Notes under the pieces: model-generated
The model's input: only the letters and a program-made list of their open reading frames with translations
Databases searched by the model: none
What the model was told of the DNA's origin: nothing
Position numbers and translations under genes: made by a program
Shown: one piece after another, positions 5,727 through 14,159 of the stretch
Position numbering within the stretch: position 1 is the stretch's first letter
How the letters are laid out: the number at the start of each line of letters is the position of its first letter
Origin: a virus
Strand: one strand, 5' to 3'
Length of the DNA stretch: 22,301 nucleotides
Virus record (IMG/VR): IMGVR_UViG_3300030012_004695
Span: 29,236-51,536 of that record

Positions 5727-7625
5727 ATGGCTGATAAAGGCATATTTTCAAGATTACAAAGATTATTTTCTACTGATGTAATTATCCGTAATGTAGGTGG
5801 TGATCAATTAAAAGTAACAGATAGTAGCAAAATTCAAGCTATTGGTGGATTAGAAACTAATTCATTAATAGATAGATATAATAGAATTTATTCTACTAAT
5901 CCTACTTCGTTATATGGTCAACAGTTCAATATGAACTACCAATACCTAAGACCACAATTATATTCAGAATATGATACAATGGATCAGGATGCCATTATTG
6001 CATCTGCATTAGATATTATAGCGGACGAATCTACTTTAAAAAATGATATGGGGGAAGTACTTCAAATTAGAAGTGCAAATGAAGACATACAAAAAATATT
6101 ATATAACCTATTTTATGACGTATTAAATATTGAATTTAATTTATGGTCATGGACTAGACAAATGTGTAAATATGGTGATTTCTTTTTAAAATTAGAAATC
6201 GCAGAAAAATTTGGAGTATATAATGTAATACCTTATACAGCATATCATATTTCTAGAGAAGAAGGATACAATCCTGAAAACCCGGCTGATGTTCGTTTCT
6301 TATATTCACCAGATGGTTTAGCTAATCCAAGTTCTGGAATGTATACTTTACCAAATCAAAGTCAACCTAATAATTTACATTTTGATAATTATGAAATGGC
6401 TCATTTTAGATTATTAGCTGATACTAATTATTTACCTTATGGTAGAGCTTATTTAGAACCTGCTCGTAAATTATTTAAACAATATACTTTAATGGAGGAC
6501 GCAATGTTAATTCATAGAATTGCTCGTGCCCCAGAAAAACGTATTCACTATATAAATGTAGGATCAATACCACCAAATGAAGTAGATTCATTTATGCAAA
6601 AAACTATTTCAAACATGAAACGTACTCCTTATATTGACCAAAAAACTGGTGAATATAATTTAAAGTACAACATGCAAAACATGATGGAAGATTTTTACAT
6701 TCCAGTTCGTGGTAATGATACTACAACTCGAATTGATACTACTAAGGGATTAGATTATGATGGTATTAAAGATGTAGAATATTTAAGAGAAAAGTTATTT
6801 GCTGCTCTTAAAGTACCTAAGGCATTTATGGGATATGAAGAGGATGTAGAAGGTAAAGCTACATTAGCTGCTGAAGATATTAGATTTGCTAGAACAGTAG
6901 AACGTATTCAACGTATTATGCTATCAGAACTAAATAAAATAGCTTTAGTTCATTTATATACCCAAGGTTATACAGATGAAAGTTTAACTAATTTTGATAT
7001 ATCATTAACTACTCCATCTATAATATTTGAACAAGAAAAAGTAGAATTACTTAAATCAAAAGCAGAATTATCTAGTACTTTATTAGAACAAAAAATTATT
7101 CCTACTGATTGGATATATGATAATATTTACAATTTAAGTGAGGACCAATATGATGAATATAGGGATTTAATTAGACAAGATGCTAAACGTTCATTTAGAT
7201 TAGGTCAAATTGAAGGTGAAGGAAATGATCCTATTGAAACAGGTAAATCATATGGTACTCCTCATGACTTAGCTTCTTTATATGGTAAAGGAAGAATGTA
7301 TTCTGACCCAAGTAATTTACCCCCAGGGTATGATAAAGACAAAGATCCAGTAGGCAGACCTCAGGATTCTATTTCAAAAATTGGTAAACAAGATAGTAAT
7401 TTTGGTAAGGATAGATTAGGTGTTAGCCGTATGAAAGACACCGATAAAAATGATTCTGCAGATAGCAGAACCAATACTAATAAAAATGGTATAACTTTAG
7501 AAACAGCCCAAAGTGTTTATTTACAAAATAAGGATATGTTTAAAAAAATACCGAAAAAACGTTTAGTTTTTGAGGAAGACAAAAAGGGTGAATCTTTATT
7601 AGACGAAAAACAATTAAAAGAGTAA
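5727..7625 (+). CDS. Portal vertex protein (T4 gp20-like)
   Basis: This 632-residue protein forms the dodecameric ring at the head vertex through which DNA enters and to which the neck attaches; it also nucleates prohead assembly. Family signatures are YDTMDQDAIIASALDIIADES (about 80-100), FLKLEIAEKFGVYNV, the portal core RIARAPEKRIHYINVGSIPP (about 267-286), and the stretch from TISNMKRTPYIDQKTGEY into EDFYIPVRGNDTTTRID. After that come LREKLFAALKVPKAFMGYE and the helix RIMLSELNKIALVHL. It is about 100 residues longer than T4 gp20 (524). The extra length is mainly a polar C-terminal tail (about 500-632) rich in Asp, Lys, Ser and Gly. It follows terminase and precedes likely prohead-core genes, as expected for a head-assembly operon. 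Confidence 0.95.
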   Translation: MADKGIFSRLQRLFSTDVIIRNVGGDQLKVTDSSKIQAIGGLETNSLIDRYNRIYSTNPTSLYGQQFNMNYQYLRPQLYSEYDTMDQDAIIASALDIIADESTLKNDMGEVLQIRSANEDIQKILYNLFYDVLNIEFNLWSWTRQMCKYGDFFLKLEIAEKFGVYNVIPYTAYHISREEGYNPENPADVRFLYSPDGLANPSSGMYTLPNQSQPNNLHFDNYEMAHFRLLADTNYLPYGRAYLEPARKLFKQYTLMEDAMLIHRIARAPEKRIHYINVGSIPPNEVDSFMQKTISNMKRTPYIDQKTGEYNLKYNMQNMMEDFYIPVRGNDTTTRIDTTKGLDYDGIKDVEYLREKLFAALKVPKAFMGYEEDVEGKATLAAEDIRFARTVERIQRIMLSELNKIALVHLYTQGYTDESLTNFDISLTTPSIIFEQEKVELLKSKAELSSTLLEQKIIPTDWIYDNIYNLSEDQYDEYRDLIRQDAKRSFRLGQIEGEGNDPIETGKSYGTPHDLASLYGKGRMYSDPSNLPPGYDKDKDPVGRPQDSISKIGKQDSNFGKDRLGVSRMKDTDKNDSADSRTNTNKNGITLETAQSVYLQNKDMFKKIPKKRLVFEEDKKGESLLDEKQLKE

Positions 7626-7636
7626 TATCCTCTACA

Positions 7637-7644
7637 TATTTATA
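7637..7644 (+). promoter_or_regulatory. Late-promoter-like motif TATTTATA upstream of the 287-residue gene
   Basis: Context is CTACATATTTATAAATAAA, with 17 nt between the motif and the ATG at 7662. A T4-type TATAAATA also reads on the + strand at 7641-7648, overlapping this copy. Confidence 0.45.
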
Positions 7645-7661
7645 AATAAATATATTTTTTG

Positions 7662-8525
7662 ATGAAAATTAAACACTCAAAGTACAAAAATACGGGTATT
7701 CTTTTTGAGTTACTAGTTAGACAAGCTACTGCTGATACCCTAAAAGGTACTGATTCCCCCGCTATCGATTTAATTAAAAAGTATTTTGTTAAAAGCGAAT
7801 TAGGTCGTGAATATAAGTTATATGAATCGGTTATTAAATCTAAAAAATTAACCGAAAGAAGGGCTAATGCAATTATTAGTACTATTTTAGAAACCTCTCA
7901 TAAATTTAACCGTTCTTCTTTAAGAAAACAAAAATATAATCTTATATCTGAAATTAAAAACAGTTATAAATTAGATGAATTTTTTGGAGCTAAAATCAAA
8001 AATTATAAGGAATTAGCTTCTTTATATACTTTAATTGAAGGATTTAATAATAAAGAGATAGTAGATACTAATCAATTAGTAAATAATAAAGTAAATCTTT
8101 TAGAATACTTAACAAAACAAGATATTGTAACTTCAGAAGTAAAAGAAAATGTTCTTAAAGAATTTCAAACATATGATAAAGATTTAAGAATACTAACATA
8201 TCAAGTTCTTCTTGAAAAGTTTAATGATAAGTATCAGGATTTATCAAATCACCAAAAACAAGTATTAAAAGAATTTATTAATTCAGTAGATTCAACTCCA
8301 AGTTTAAGAGAATTTTACAATACAAAAATTAATGAATTAAAGCTTTCATTAACTAAAGAGGCAAAAAATATTACTGATAAAGCTACCAAAGTAAAAGTAC
8401 AAGAAATCTCAAAACTTCTTACTGAATTAGATAAAAATGATAAAGTTTCAAATGACAATTTAGTTGATTTGTTACAATATTATGAACTAATTAATGAGAT
8501 TAAGGTAGCAAATGGCAAAGTATAA
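7662..8525 (+). CDS. Conserved phage protein downstream of portal (putative prohead/structural)
   Basis: I place the start at the ATG at 7662 (287 residues); an in-frame TTG one codon earlier is less likely. The protein is Lys-rich and almost wholly helical, with no Cys, signal or membrane segment. The N-terminus KIKHSKYKNTGILFELLVRQ is recognisable as a conserved opening found in proteins encoded next to the portal gene in marine T4-like phages. In T4 the corresponding place holds the small prohead-core genes 67 and 68, but I see no sequence similarity to them. Its location between gp20 and gp21 suggests a role in prohead assembly or in the virion, which is inference. Its last 14 nt overlap the next gene, suggesting coupled translation. 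Confidence 0.72.
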   Translation: MKIKHSKYKNTGILFELLVRQATADTLKGTDSPAIDLIKKYFVKSELGREYKLYESVIKSKKLTERRANAIISTILETSHKFNRSSLRKQKYNLISEIKNSYKLDEFFGAKIKNYKELASLYTLIEGFNNKEIVDTNQLVNNKVNLLEYLTKQDIVTSEVKENVLKEFQTYDKDLRILTYQVLLEKFNDKYQDLSNHQKQVLKEFINSVDSTPSLREFYNTKINELKLSLTKEAKNITDKATKVKVQEISKLLTELDKNDKVSNDNLVDLLQYYELINEIKVANGKV

Positions 8526-9282
8526 ATATAACTTAAAAGAAAAACCATTTAAAGTAGGAGATACTTCAACGGACATGGGCGTTAAGTCTACTGTAAAAGC
8601 AGTGGATCCAGAAACAGGTGCTGTTAGTTGGGATATTGATTATGTTCCTGCTTTTGATTCTGTATTTAAAGAGTTTGATGAACTAAGACAGGCTATTGCA
8701 AAATTAGATCAAAAAACTGATGATAAAGTAGTAGATGATATAGCAAGTAAAATTAAATCTGAATTTAATCGCTATAGAACTCACATTAGAAAAAATTACC
8801 CCGATTCTTATAAAAAATTTTCTACAAACGAAGCATCAATGACTAATTCAGGTGGAGCTACATTCACTCCTGGAACTGGTGCCCAATATGCTACTCCTAA
8901 GGCATTTAGAAAAAAAGGACAAAAACAAAATAGTGCTACTAATTATATCCTTAAAAAATTTGGTTATAAATTAGCACCATCTATTCCAAATAGACCATCA
9001 AAAGCTATAACTTATAAACAGGTTATGGAAAAAGCTAATATGTATAAATATAAACTAGCTGAAGCTGAAAATAACGTTGAAGTTTTTCATCAACAACGTA
9101 TAAAGGATTTTGATGAACTTGAAAGTAGATTAGATGTTTTAAAGAAAAAATTACGTCAAGGCAAACTTTCTACTATTAAATATTACAGAGAAAATCCTCA
9201 AAGCTATTCAGTAGTGTATGGAACAGATATGATAAACGATTATTTTAACGATATAGAAGAATTACTCACACAAGACCAATAA
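8512..9282 (+). CDS. Putative head/core protein sharing a 21-residue segment with the capsid protein
   Basis: This 256-residue protein starts with ATG inside the end of the previous gene (14-nt overlap). The N-terminal ~100 residues are charged and helical. Residues 107-127, starting at E107-A108, read EASMTNSGGATFTPGTGAQYA. That segment matches residues 58-78 of the major capsid protein at 16 of 21 positions; in the capsid protein it starts at the predicted gp21 cleavage point. YATPKAFRKKG follows, then a basic region and a C-terminal coiled coil (about 170-255). The segment suggests that this protein is also handled by the prohead protease or contacts the same partner, which is inference. 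There are no catalytic motifs. It lies between portal and protease genes, where prohead-core proteins are encoded in T4. Confidence 0.72.
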   Translation: MAKYKYNLKEKPFKVGDTSTDMGVKSTVKAVDPETGAVSWDIDYVPAFDSVFKEFDELRQAIAKLDQKTDDKVVDDIASKIKSEFNRYRTHIRKNYPDSYKKFSTNEASMTNSGGATFTPGTGAQYATPKAFRKKGQKQNSATNYILKKFGYKLAPSIPNRPSKAITYKQVMEKANMYKYKLAEAENNVEVFHQQRIKDFDELESRLDVLKKKLRQGKLSTIKYYRENPQSYSVVYGTDMINDYFNDIEELLTQDQ

Positions 9283-9283
9283 T

Positions 9284-10516
9284 ATGAAAACTTTACAAGA
9301 GCAGTATAATTTAATTAAAGAGGGAAAAGGAAGCAAAGATGTTTTCCTTAAGGAAGCTAAGGCTAAATTCCCAAATATGATCACTAATTCAGCTACTTTT
9401 AATGAAACCACTAAAATTTTAAAAAATAGAAGTGTAATTTCCGAAGAATTAGGTGGCGTAATAGGACTTGAGCCAATTAATACTAATGAACCTCGTGAAA
9501 AAGAAAGTTGGGAAACTAAATTTGCTAACTTTTTAGCTGAAGAAGCAAAAGCTGTAGAGAAAAAAGCTACTAAAGAGGTAGAAGAAGCAGAAACTGCTGC
9601 TTATGATTATACTGATGTAAAATCACTTGATAATCAAATTGGAAGTGAAGTTCAAAGTGGAATATATTTTGAAGCAAAACAACATCCAGATAAATCAATT
9701 GAAGAAATTAAAGAAATTGTAGCTAAAAATTTAGCTAAGGATCAATTACATTATAAGAAAAACGCTGCATTTGGAGTTGAAGGTCTTGGACTCGAGGAAA
9801 TGAAAAGCGAAGAAGTATCTGGTAAACATAAAGAAAGTGGATATTCTGATAAACTAAAAGCATTAGTTAAAGAATCTTTAGTAGGTGGAGTAGTTACTAC
9901 TGGAAATCCTAATTCAATGTCCGCTATTCAAAATCAAGTAGTAAAAGATATGCTTGAAGAAAATGATGAAGAAGTAAAAGAATCATATGATGAGTTCCAA
10001 CGTGATGATAAAGGTGCTAAAGGTGTAGATAAAAAAGATAAAGGTGAAGAAGAAGCATTTGGGGCAGGAGTTAAAAAAGGTGAAAAAATTGAAAAAAAGA
10101 AAAAAATGAAAAAAGAAACAATCGATTCAAAACTTGCTGAAATTGAAGCTGCTGGTAAAATTACTACTTTAGAAGCTCAAATCGCTGCGATTGACGAAGT
10201 TATTGCACAAAAGGAAGAAAGATTATCTCTAGTAAATGAAGATAGTGAAATGGCAGAATTACTTGATAAAGGTAAAGTAAATGCTATGCGTAAAGAAATT
10301 AAATTACTAGAAAAGCGTTGTGGCAAAATGAGAAAAATGTATGAAAAATTAAATGGATCTCCTTATACTGCTCCCATTGTTGATGAACAAGAAATTGATG
10401 AAATGGATGCAGTAAGTTGGAATGAAAAAAATAACCCAACACGTGGTGCTGCCGGTGAAAGAGATCCTAAAAAAGTAGGTCAAACAACACCTCAATACGC
10501 CATTAACGTAAAATAA
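9284..10516 (+). CDS. Charged conserved phage protein, likely prohead-associated
   Basis: This 410-residue protein starts 1 nt after the previous stop and is followed by the protease gene after 1 nt, so it is in the head-assembly operon. The N-terminal ~60 residues (MKTLQEQYNLIKEGKGSKDV, then FLKEAKAKFPNMI and ATFNETTKILKNR) look globular and conserved among marine T4-like phages. The remainder is dominated by Glu/Lys-rich helical segments, with a near-homopolymeric stretch of Lys around residues 264-283. A second ordered part is ESEMAELLDKGK-like, followed by the helical EIKLLEKRCGKMRKMYEKL (about 340-360). No enzyme motif is visible. The operon position and the highly charged helical composition resemble scaffold/core proteins, but no direct family assignment is possible from reading alone. 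Confidence 0.7.
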   Translation: MKTLQEQYNLIKEGKGSKDVFLKEAKAKFPNMITNSATFNETTKILKNRSVISEELGGVIGLEPINTNEPREKESWETKFANFLAEEAKAVEKKATKEVEEAETAAYDYTDVKSLDNQIGSEVQSGIYFEAKQHPDKSIEEIKEIVAKNLAKDQLHYKKNAAFGVEGLGLEEMKSEEVSGKHKESGYSDKLKALVKESLVGGVVTTGNPNSMSAIQNQVVKDMLEENDEEVKESYDEFQRDDKGAKGVDKKDKGEEEAFGAGVKKGEKIEKKKKMKKETIDSKLAEIEAAGKITTLEAQIAAIDEVIAQKEERLSLVNEDSEMAELLDKGKVNAMRKEIKLLEKRCGKMRKMYEKLNGSPYTAPIVDEQEIDEMDAVSWNEKNNPTRGAAGERDPKKVGQTTPQYAINVK

Positions 10517-10517
10517 A

Positions 10518-11117
10518 ATGTCTCAACTTTTAATAGAAACTAATCTATGGAATACCAATTCCTTATTAACTGAAAATGTTAGTAAGGAAAATGGTAATAT
10601 CATGGTAGAAGGTATTTTAGCGACCGCTGAAGTAAAAAATGGTAATGGCCGTTATTACCCAAGAGAATTATGGGAACGCGAATTAGATAAATACCAAGAA
10701 TCTATTAATAACAGAACAGCTACAGGTGAACTAGATCATCCAGAATCTCAAGTAATAAATTTAAAAAATGTATCACATTTAGTTAGAGAATTTTGGTGGA
10801 ATGGAGACCAAGTAATGGGAAAAATAGAAATATTACCTACCCCATCTGGTCAAATATTAGAAGCACTAATTAAAGCAGGTGTAACTGTAGGTGTTTCTTC
10901 ACGTGGAATGGGATCATTAGAACAAAATGGTAATGTAATGGAAGTACAAGATGACTTCGAATTATTATGTTGGGATTTTGTTTCTACACCTTCAAACCCA
11001 GGTTCTTATATGGGTGTTTTGCAAGAAAATCAAACTAAACAAATACCAGATTATTCTTTAGTAAATGGTATTATAAGAGAAATACTTTGTTCTAAAGGTT
11101 CTTGCACACTTTTTTAA
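10518..11117 (+). CDS. Prohead core protease (T4 gp21-like)
   Basis: This 199-residue serine protease is close to the length of T4 gp21 (212). In T4 the enzyme sits in the prohead core and, once activated, degrades the scaffold and trims the capsid protein after Glu. Conserved segments are EGILATAEVKNGNGRYYP (about 31-48), the His motif TGELDHPES (H74), and the nucleophile region GVSSRGMGS (S127/S128). An acidic segment, DDFELLCWDFVSTPSNPGSY (about 145-164), follows. The order His then Ser agrees with the gp21 family. The C-terminus ends CSKGSCTLF, Cys-containing and possibly an autocleaved tail. It is tightly linked upstream (1-nt gap) and followed by a 121-nt intergenic region before the scaffold gene. 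Confidence 0.93.
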   Translation: MSQLLIETNLWNTNSLLTENVSKENGNIMVEGILATAEVKNGNGRYYPRELWERELDKYQESINNRTATGELDHPESQVINLKNVSHLVREFWWNGDQVMGKIEILPTPSGQILEALIKAGVTVGVSSRGMGSLEQNGNVMEVQDDFELLCWDFVSTPSNPGSYMGVLQENQTKQIPDYSLVNGIIREILCSKGSCTLF

Positions 11118-11238
11118 TCCTCTATAAATCTACATATACGTATAATTGATAATGTGTTATTCTTATAACACTAAACAATATTAACTTTCCTATTACGGTT
11201 CTTAATAACCGTATTTCACAAATTAAAAATTTTGCGAT
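11118..11238 (+). promoter_or_regulatory. Leader region of the scaffold gene with two hairpins
   Basis: This is the longest gap inside the head cluster. It holds TATAAATC (11123-11130), close to the T4 late -10 sequence, and CTACATATACGTATAA (from 11131), a variant of the late motif context. Two small hairpins follow: GTGTTAT/ATAACAC with a 4-nt loop (11154-11171), and TACGGTT/AACCGTA with a 6-nt loop (11194-11213). Neither has a good T-tract. I read it as the promoter/leader of the strongly expressed scaffold and capsid genes, which is inference. Confidence 0.45.
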
Positions 11239-12495
11239 ATGTCTAACAACAGAGATTTGCTTAAAGAAGCAATTGCTGATGCTAAAGCTGTAAAAGATAC
11301 CGCTATAGCAAATGCTAAAGCTGCTTTGGAAGAAGCATTTACTCCTCACCTTAAGTCTATGTTAGCTGCTAAATTAGAAGAAATGGATAAAGAAGACGAT
11401 GTAAAAGAGTCTGAAGAAATCCAAGAAACTGAAGATGTAGTAAACGAGACTGAAGAAGTTAACGAAACTGAAGAAGTAAATGAAACTGAAGAAGTTGCTG
11501 AAGCAGAAGAAAAAGTCGAAGAATCTGAAGAAATTGAAGAAGAACTCGACTTAGATGAAATGCTTGCAGAACTCGATCTATCTGAAAAGAAAGAAGAAGA
11601 CAAAAAAGACAAGATGGAAGAATCTGAAGAATTAGAAGAAGCTAAAGAAGAAGTTTCTGAGTCTGAAGAAATCGAAGAATCTAAGGAAGAAGTAGACGAA
11701 TCTAAAGAAATAGAAGAGTCTGAAGACGTTGACGAAGGATATGGTATGAAAAAATACGAAGAAGACGACGTTGACGCTAAAAACGAAGCCAAAGAAGAAG
11801 ACGATAAAGACGAAGAAGGTGAAGAAGAAGCTGAAGAAGAGGAAATCGATCTTGAAGATATGTCATCTGATGATCTTAAAGGATTTATCGAAGATGTAAT
11901 TAAAGACATGGTACAATCTGGAGAATTAGAAGCTGGAGATGGAATGGAAGGCGAAGCCGGAGATGAAATCGAAATGGAAGATGAACTAGATATGCCAATG
12001 ATGGAAAAAACTGAAGAAGTAACTGAAACTGAAGAAGTCGATGAGGAAATGAAACCTAAAGAAAAGAAAAAGGACATGGACGAAGAGATGAAAAAAGATA
12101 AAAAAGATGAAGTTAAAGAATCAGAAGAAGATGTAAATGAAGAAGTAGAAAAAGCACTAGCTGAAATTGAGGAACTTAAAAAAGAACTTAATGAAGTTAA
12201 CCTTTTAAATGCTAAACTTCTTTACACTAACAAAATTTTCCGCGACAAGAATCTAACTGAAGATAAAAAAGTTAAAGTGCTTAAAGCATTTGACAAAGCA
12301 TCTACAGTTAAAGAAGCTAAAGTTATCTTTGAAACATTAAATGAAGGACTTATTTCTAAAAAAGCTCCTATGATTAATGAAGTAAAAGGTAGTGCGTCTA
12401 AAGCAACGGGCACAGCTCCTGCTGCTAAACAACCAATCGTTGAAAGCGATGCTATGGTTGAAAGATTTAAAAAATTAGCTGGAATTATTAAATAA
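11239..12495 (+). CDS. Prohead scaffold protein (T4 gp22-like)
   Basis: This 418-residue major core protein directs capsid shell assembly and in T4 is destroyed by gp21. The identification rests on position (gp21-gp22-gp23) and on the C-terminal ~120 residues. These contain the coiled coil VEKALAEIEELKKELNEVN followed by LLNAKLLYTNKIF, NLTEDKKVKVLKAFDKA, STVKEAKVIFETL and a short tail ending RFKKLAGIIK, a combination typical of gp22. Residues about 50-300 are an extraordinarily acidic Glu/Asp/Lys/Ser low-complexity region, including a perfect-in-protein tandem NETEEV. T4 gp22 is 269 residues, so the acidic insert largely explains the excess. A Ser-rich antisense frame over this part is an artefact of its composition. 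Confidence 0.9.
   Translation: MSNNRDLLKEAIADAKAVKDTAIANAKAALEEAFTPHLKSMLAAKLEEMDKEDDVKESEEIQETEDVVNETEEVNETEEVNETEEVAEAEEKVEESEEIEEELDLDEMLAELDLSEKKEEDKKDKMEESEELEEAKEEVSESEEIEESKEEVDESKEIEESEDVDEGYGMKKYEEDDVDAKNEAKEEDDKDEEGEEEAEEEEIDLEDMSSDDLKGFIEDVIKDMVQSGELEAGDGMEGEAGDEIEMEDELDMPMMEKTEEVTETEEVDEEMKPKEKKKDMDEEMKKDKKDEVKESEEDVNEEVEKALAEIEELKKELNEVNLLNAKLLYTNKIFRDKNLTEDKKVKVLKAFDKASTVKEAKVIFETLNEGLISKKAPMINEVKGSASKATGTAPAAKQPIVESDAMVERFKKLAGIIK
11443..11496 (+). repeat. Three tandem 18-bp units encoding NETEEV in the scaffold gene
   Basis: Three consecutive copies of AAY-GAR-ACT-GAA-GAA-GTW lie in frame and encode (NETEEV)x3. They differ only at third codon positions. Degenerate copies such as SEEIEESKEEVDESKEIEES continue further on. 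This suggests expansion of the acidic region by slippage or duplication followed by synonymous drift. Confidence 0.85.
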
Positions 12496-12518
12496 TTAAA
12501 CATTAAATTTTTTTAGAC

Positions 12519-14135
12519 ATGAGTATTCAATCTCTTTTAGAAAGTGCAAACAACTTTAAGTCACAACAAAGTGACGCTGCACGACTGTCTGAAAAGTGGG
12601 AAAAAACAGGACTTTTAGAAGGACTTGAAGGATCACATAAAACCAATATGGGTGTTATCCTTGAAAACCAAGCAAAACAACTTGTTGTTGAAGCTTCTTC
12701 TACTAATTCTGGTGGAGCATCTTTCACTGCTGGTGATGGTGCACAATGGGCTGGTGTAGCTCTTCCACTTGTACGTAAAGTATTCGGACAAATAGCTGCT
12801 CAGGAATTCGTTTCTGTTCAGCCAATGAACTTGCCTTCTGGGCTAGTATTTTATTTAGATTTCCAATATGGAACTACTAAAGATGGATTTACTTCTGGTA
12901 ATTCACTTTATGGTGACGTATCTGGATTTGCATCTAACTCAACTTCAGGTGGTCTTTATGGCGCTGGTAGATTTTCTTATTCTATCAACACTACTGGATC
13001 CGCTGTAATTAATTCATCAACAGTATCTGGATCTGCTACATGGTCAGATTTAAACTTTGATTCTGATTTTTCAGCATCTGCAGTAGCTGGTGATTATAGA
13101 ACAATTACAATTGCTGATACAGCATTGACTGAGCCTGATACTGAAGCCGTAAGAGGATTCCGCTTAAAAGATAGCGTTGGTCTATCTATAGCAGAAGATG
13201 CTTTTACAAGAAGAAATGCTGCTGATAACAGTACAATTTTTGTAGTATCCTCTTCTTTTATTGCCGGTGATGAAAATATTACTATCGATTATTCTCAACA
13301 AACTAAGGATAATAACAGAGGTGACTTTGAAGATGGTAACACTGGATTAAACGGTGGAAACAACCCTATCTCAATTCCTGAGATTAATGTACAAATGAAA
13401 TCAAGTGCGATTGTTGCTAAAACTAGAAAGTTAAAAGCAGTATGGACACCTGAATTTGCACAAGACCTTAATGCTTACCACAGTATTGATGCTGAAGCAG
13501 AATTAACTTCTATGTTAAGTGAGTATATCTCTCTAGAAATTGATCTAGAAATTCTTGATATGCTAATTGAAAATGCTTCTGCTGGTACTGAAGTATGGTC
13601 TGCTGTAAATAACCAAGCATTTAGCTCAACTGCTGGTAATGGTACTACTACTGACCTAGGATTTTATAATTCACAAGGACAGTGGTTCCAAACACTAGGA
13701 ACTAAAATTACTAAATTAAGTAATGTTATTCACCAGAAAACTCTTAGAGGTGGTGCTAACTTTATGGTAATTGCTCCTGCTGTAGGTACTGTACTTGAAG
13801 CTATTCCTGGATTCGCTGCTGACGCTGATGGAGATGTAACTAAGAAAGATTATGCTTTCGGTGTACAGAAAATCGGTGCTCTAGGTGGTGGTAAGATTAA
13901 AGTATACAAAAACCCTTATATGACTGAAAACCGTATCTTATTAGGATACAGAGGTGGACAGTTCCTAGAAAGTGGTGCTGTATTTAGTCCTTACATTCCA
14001 TTAATCATGACTCCTCTAGTATACGATCCAGATACCTTTACTCCAAGAAAAGGTCTCTTGACTAGATATGCTAAGAAGATTGTTAGACCAGAATTCTATG
14101 GTACAATAGAAATTTCAGGACTTAACACTATCTAA
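12519..14135 (+). CDS. Major capsid protein (T4 gp23-like)
   Basis: This 538-residue HK97-fold shell protein is close to T4 gp23 in length (521). The N-terminal ~58 residues form a helical prodomain. The sequence QLVVEASSTNSGGASFTAGD gives a predicted gp21 cleavage after E58 (hydrophobic-x-Glu), matching the position of the T4 cut after E65. Then come PLVRKVFGQIAAQEFVSVQP and MNLPSGLVFYLDFQYG, the hallmark gp23 segment. Residues about 105-270 are a Ser/Gly/Thr-rich variable part, probably surface-exposed. The C-terminal half has the conserved KTRKLKAVWTPEFAQDLNAY and DAEAELTSMLSEYISLEIDLE, then VYKNPYMTENRILLGYRGG and PYIPLIMTPLVYDPDTFTPR, ending with RKGLLTRYAKK. It follows the scaffold gene by 23 nt and is closed by a strong terminator, consistent with very high expression. 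Confidence 0.96.
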   Translation: MSIQSLLESANNFKSQQSDAARLSEKWEKTGLLEGLEGSHKTNMGVILENQAKQLVVEASSTNSGGASFTAGDGAQWAGVALPLVRKVFGQIAAQEFVSVQPMNLPSGLVFYLDFQYGTTKDGFTSGNSLYGDVSGFASNSTSGGLYGAGRFSYSINTTGSAVINSSTVSGSATWSDLNFDSDFSASAVAGDYRTITIADTALTEPDTEAVRGFRLKDSVGLSIAEDAFTRRNAADNSTIFVVSSSFIAGDENITIDYSQQTKDNNRGDFEDGNTGLNGGNNPISIPEINVQMKSSAIVAKTRKLKAVWTPEFAQDLNAYHSIDAEAELTSMLSEYISLEIDLEILDMLIENASAGTEVWSAVNNQAFSSTAGNGTTTDLGFYNSQGQWFQTLGTKITKLSNVIHQKTLRGGANFMVIAPAVGTVLEAIPGFAADADGDVTKKDYAFGVQKIGALGGGKIKVYKNPYMTENRILLGYRGGQFLESGAVFSPYIPLIMTPLVYDPDTFTPRKGLLTRYAKKIVRPEFYGTIEISGLNTI

Positions 14136-14143
14136 TTAGATAG
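14128..14143 (+). repeat. Perfect 16-bp palindrome overlapping the capsid gene stop
   Basis: CTATCTAATTAGATAG spans the last codons and TAA stop of the capsid gene and lies 17 nt ahead of the terminator hairpin. It could be a protein-binding site or an mRNA 3'-end structure, or simply chance in AT-rich DNA. Confidence 0.5.
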
Positions 14144-14159
14144 AGTCTTTTGATAAATT

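Noticed and set aside
7659-7661. TTG as start codon for the gene after the portal
   Set aside because: An ATG follows immediately at 7662 and fits the usual start; the TTG would only add one residue.
11122-11349. Antisense 75-residue frame across the scaffold leader
   Set aside because: Composition is random-looking and it overlaps the two leader hairpins and the gp22 start; there is no support for coding.
11443-11496. Regular short repeats considered as a CRISPR or origin iteron array
   Set aside because: The 18-bp units are contiguous, in frame and encode NETEEV, without spacers; they are coding repeats.
11346-12077. Long Ser-rich open frame on the - strand (243 residues)
   Set aside because: It is the mirror of the Glu-rich scaffold gene: GAA codons read as TTC/TCT in antisense. 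It has no domain, start context or neighbours, and lies wholly inside gp22.
12222-12503. Antisense frame over the 3' end of the scaffold gene
   Set aside because: It lies over the strongly conserved gp22 C-terminus on the opposite strand, with no promoter-like motif; it is a shadow frame.
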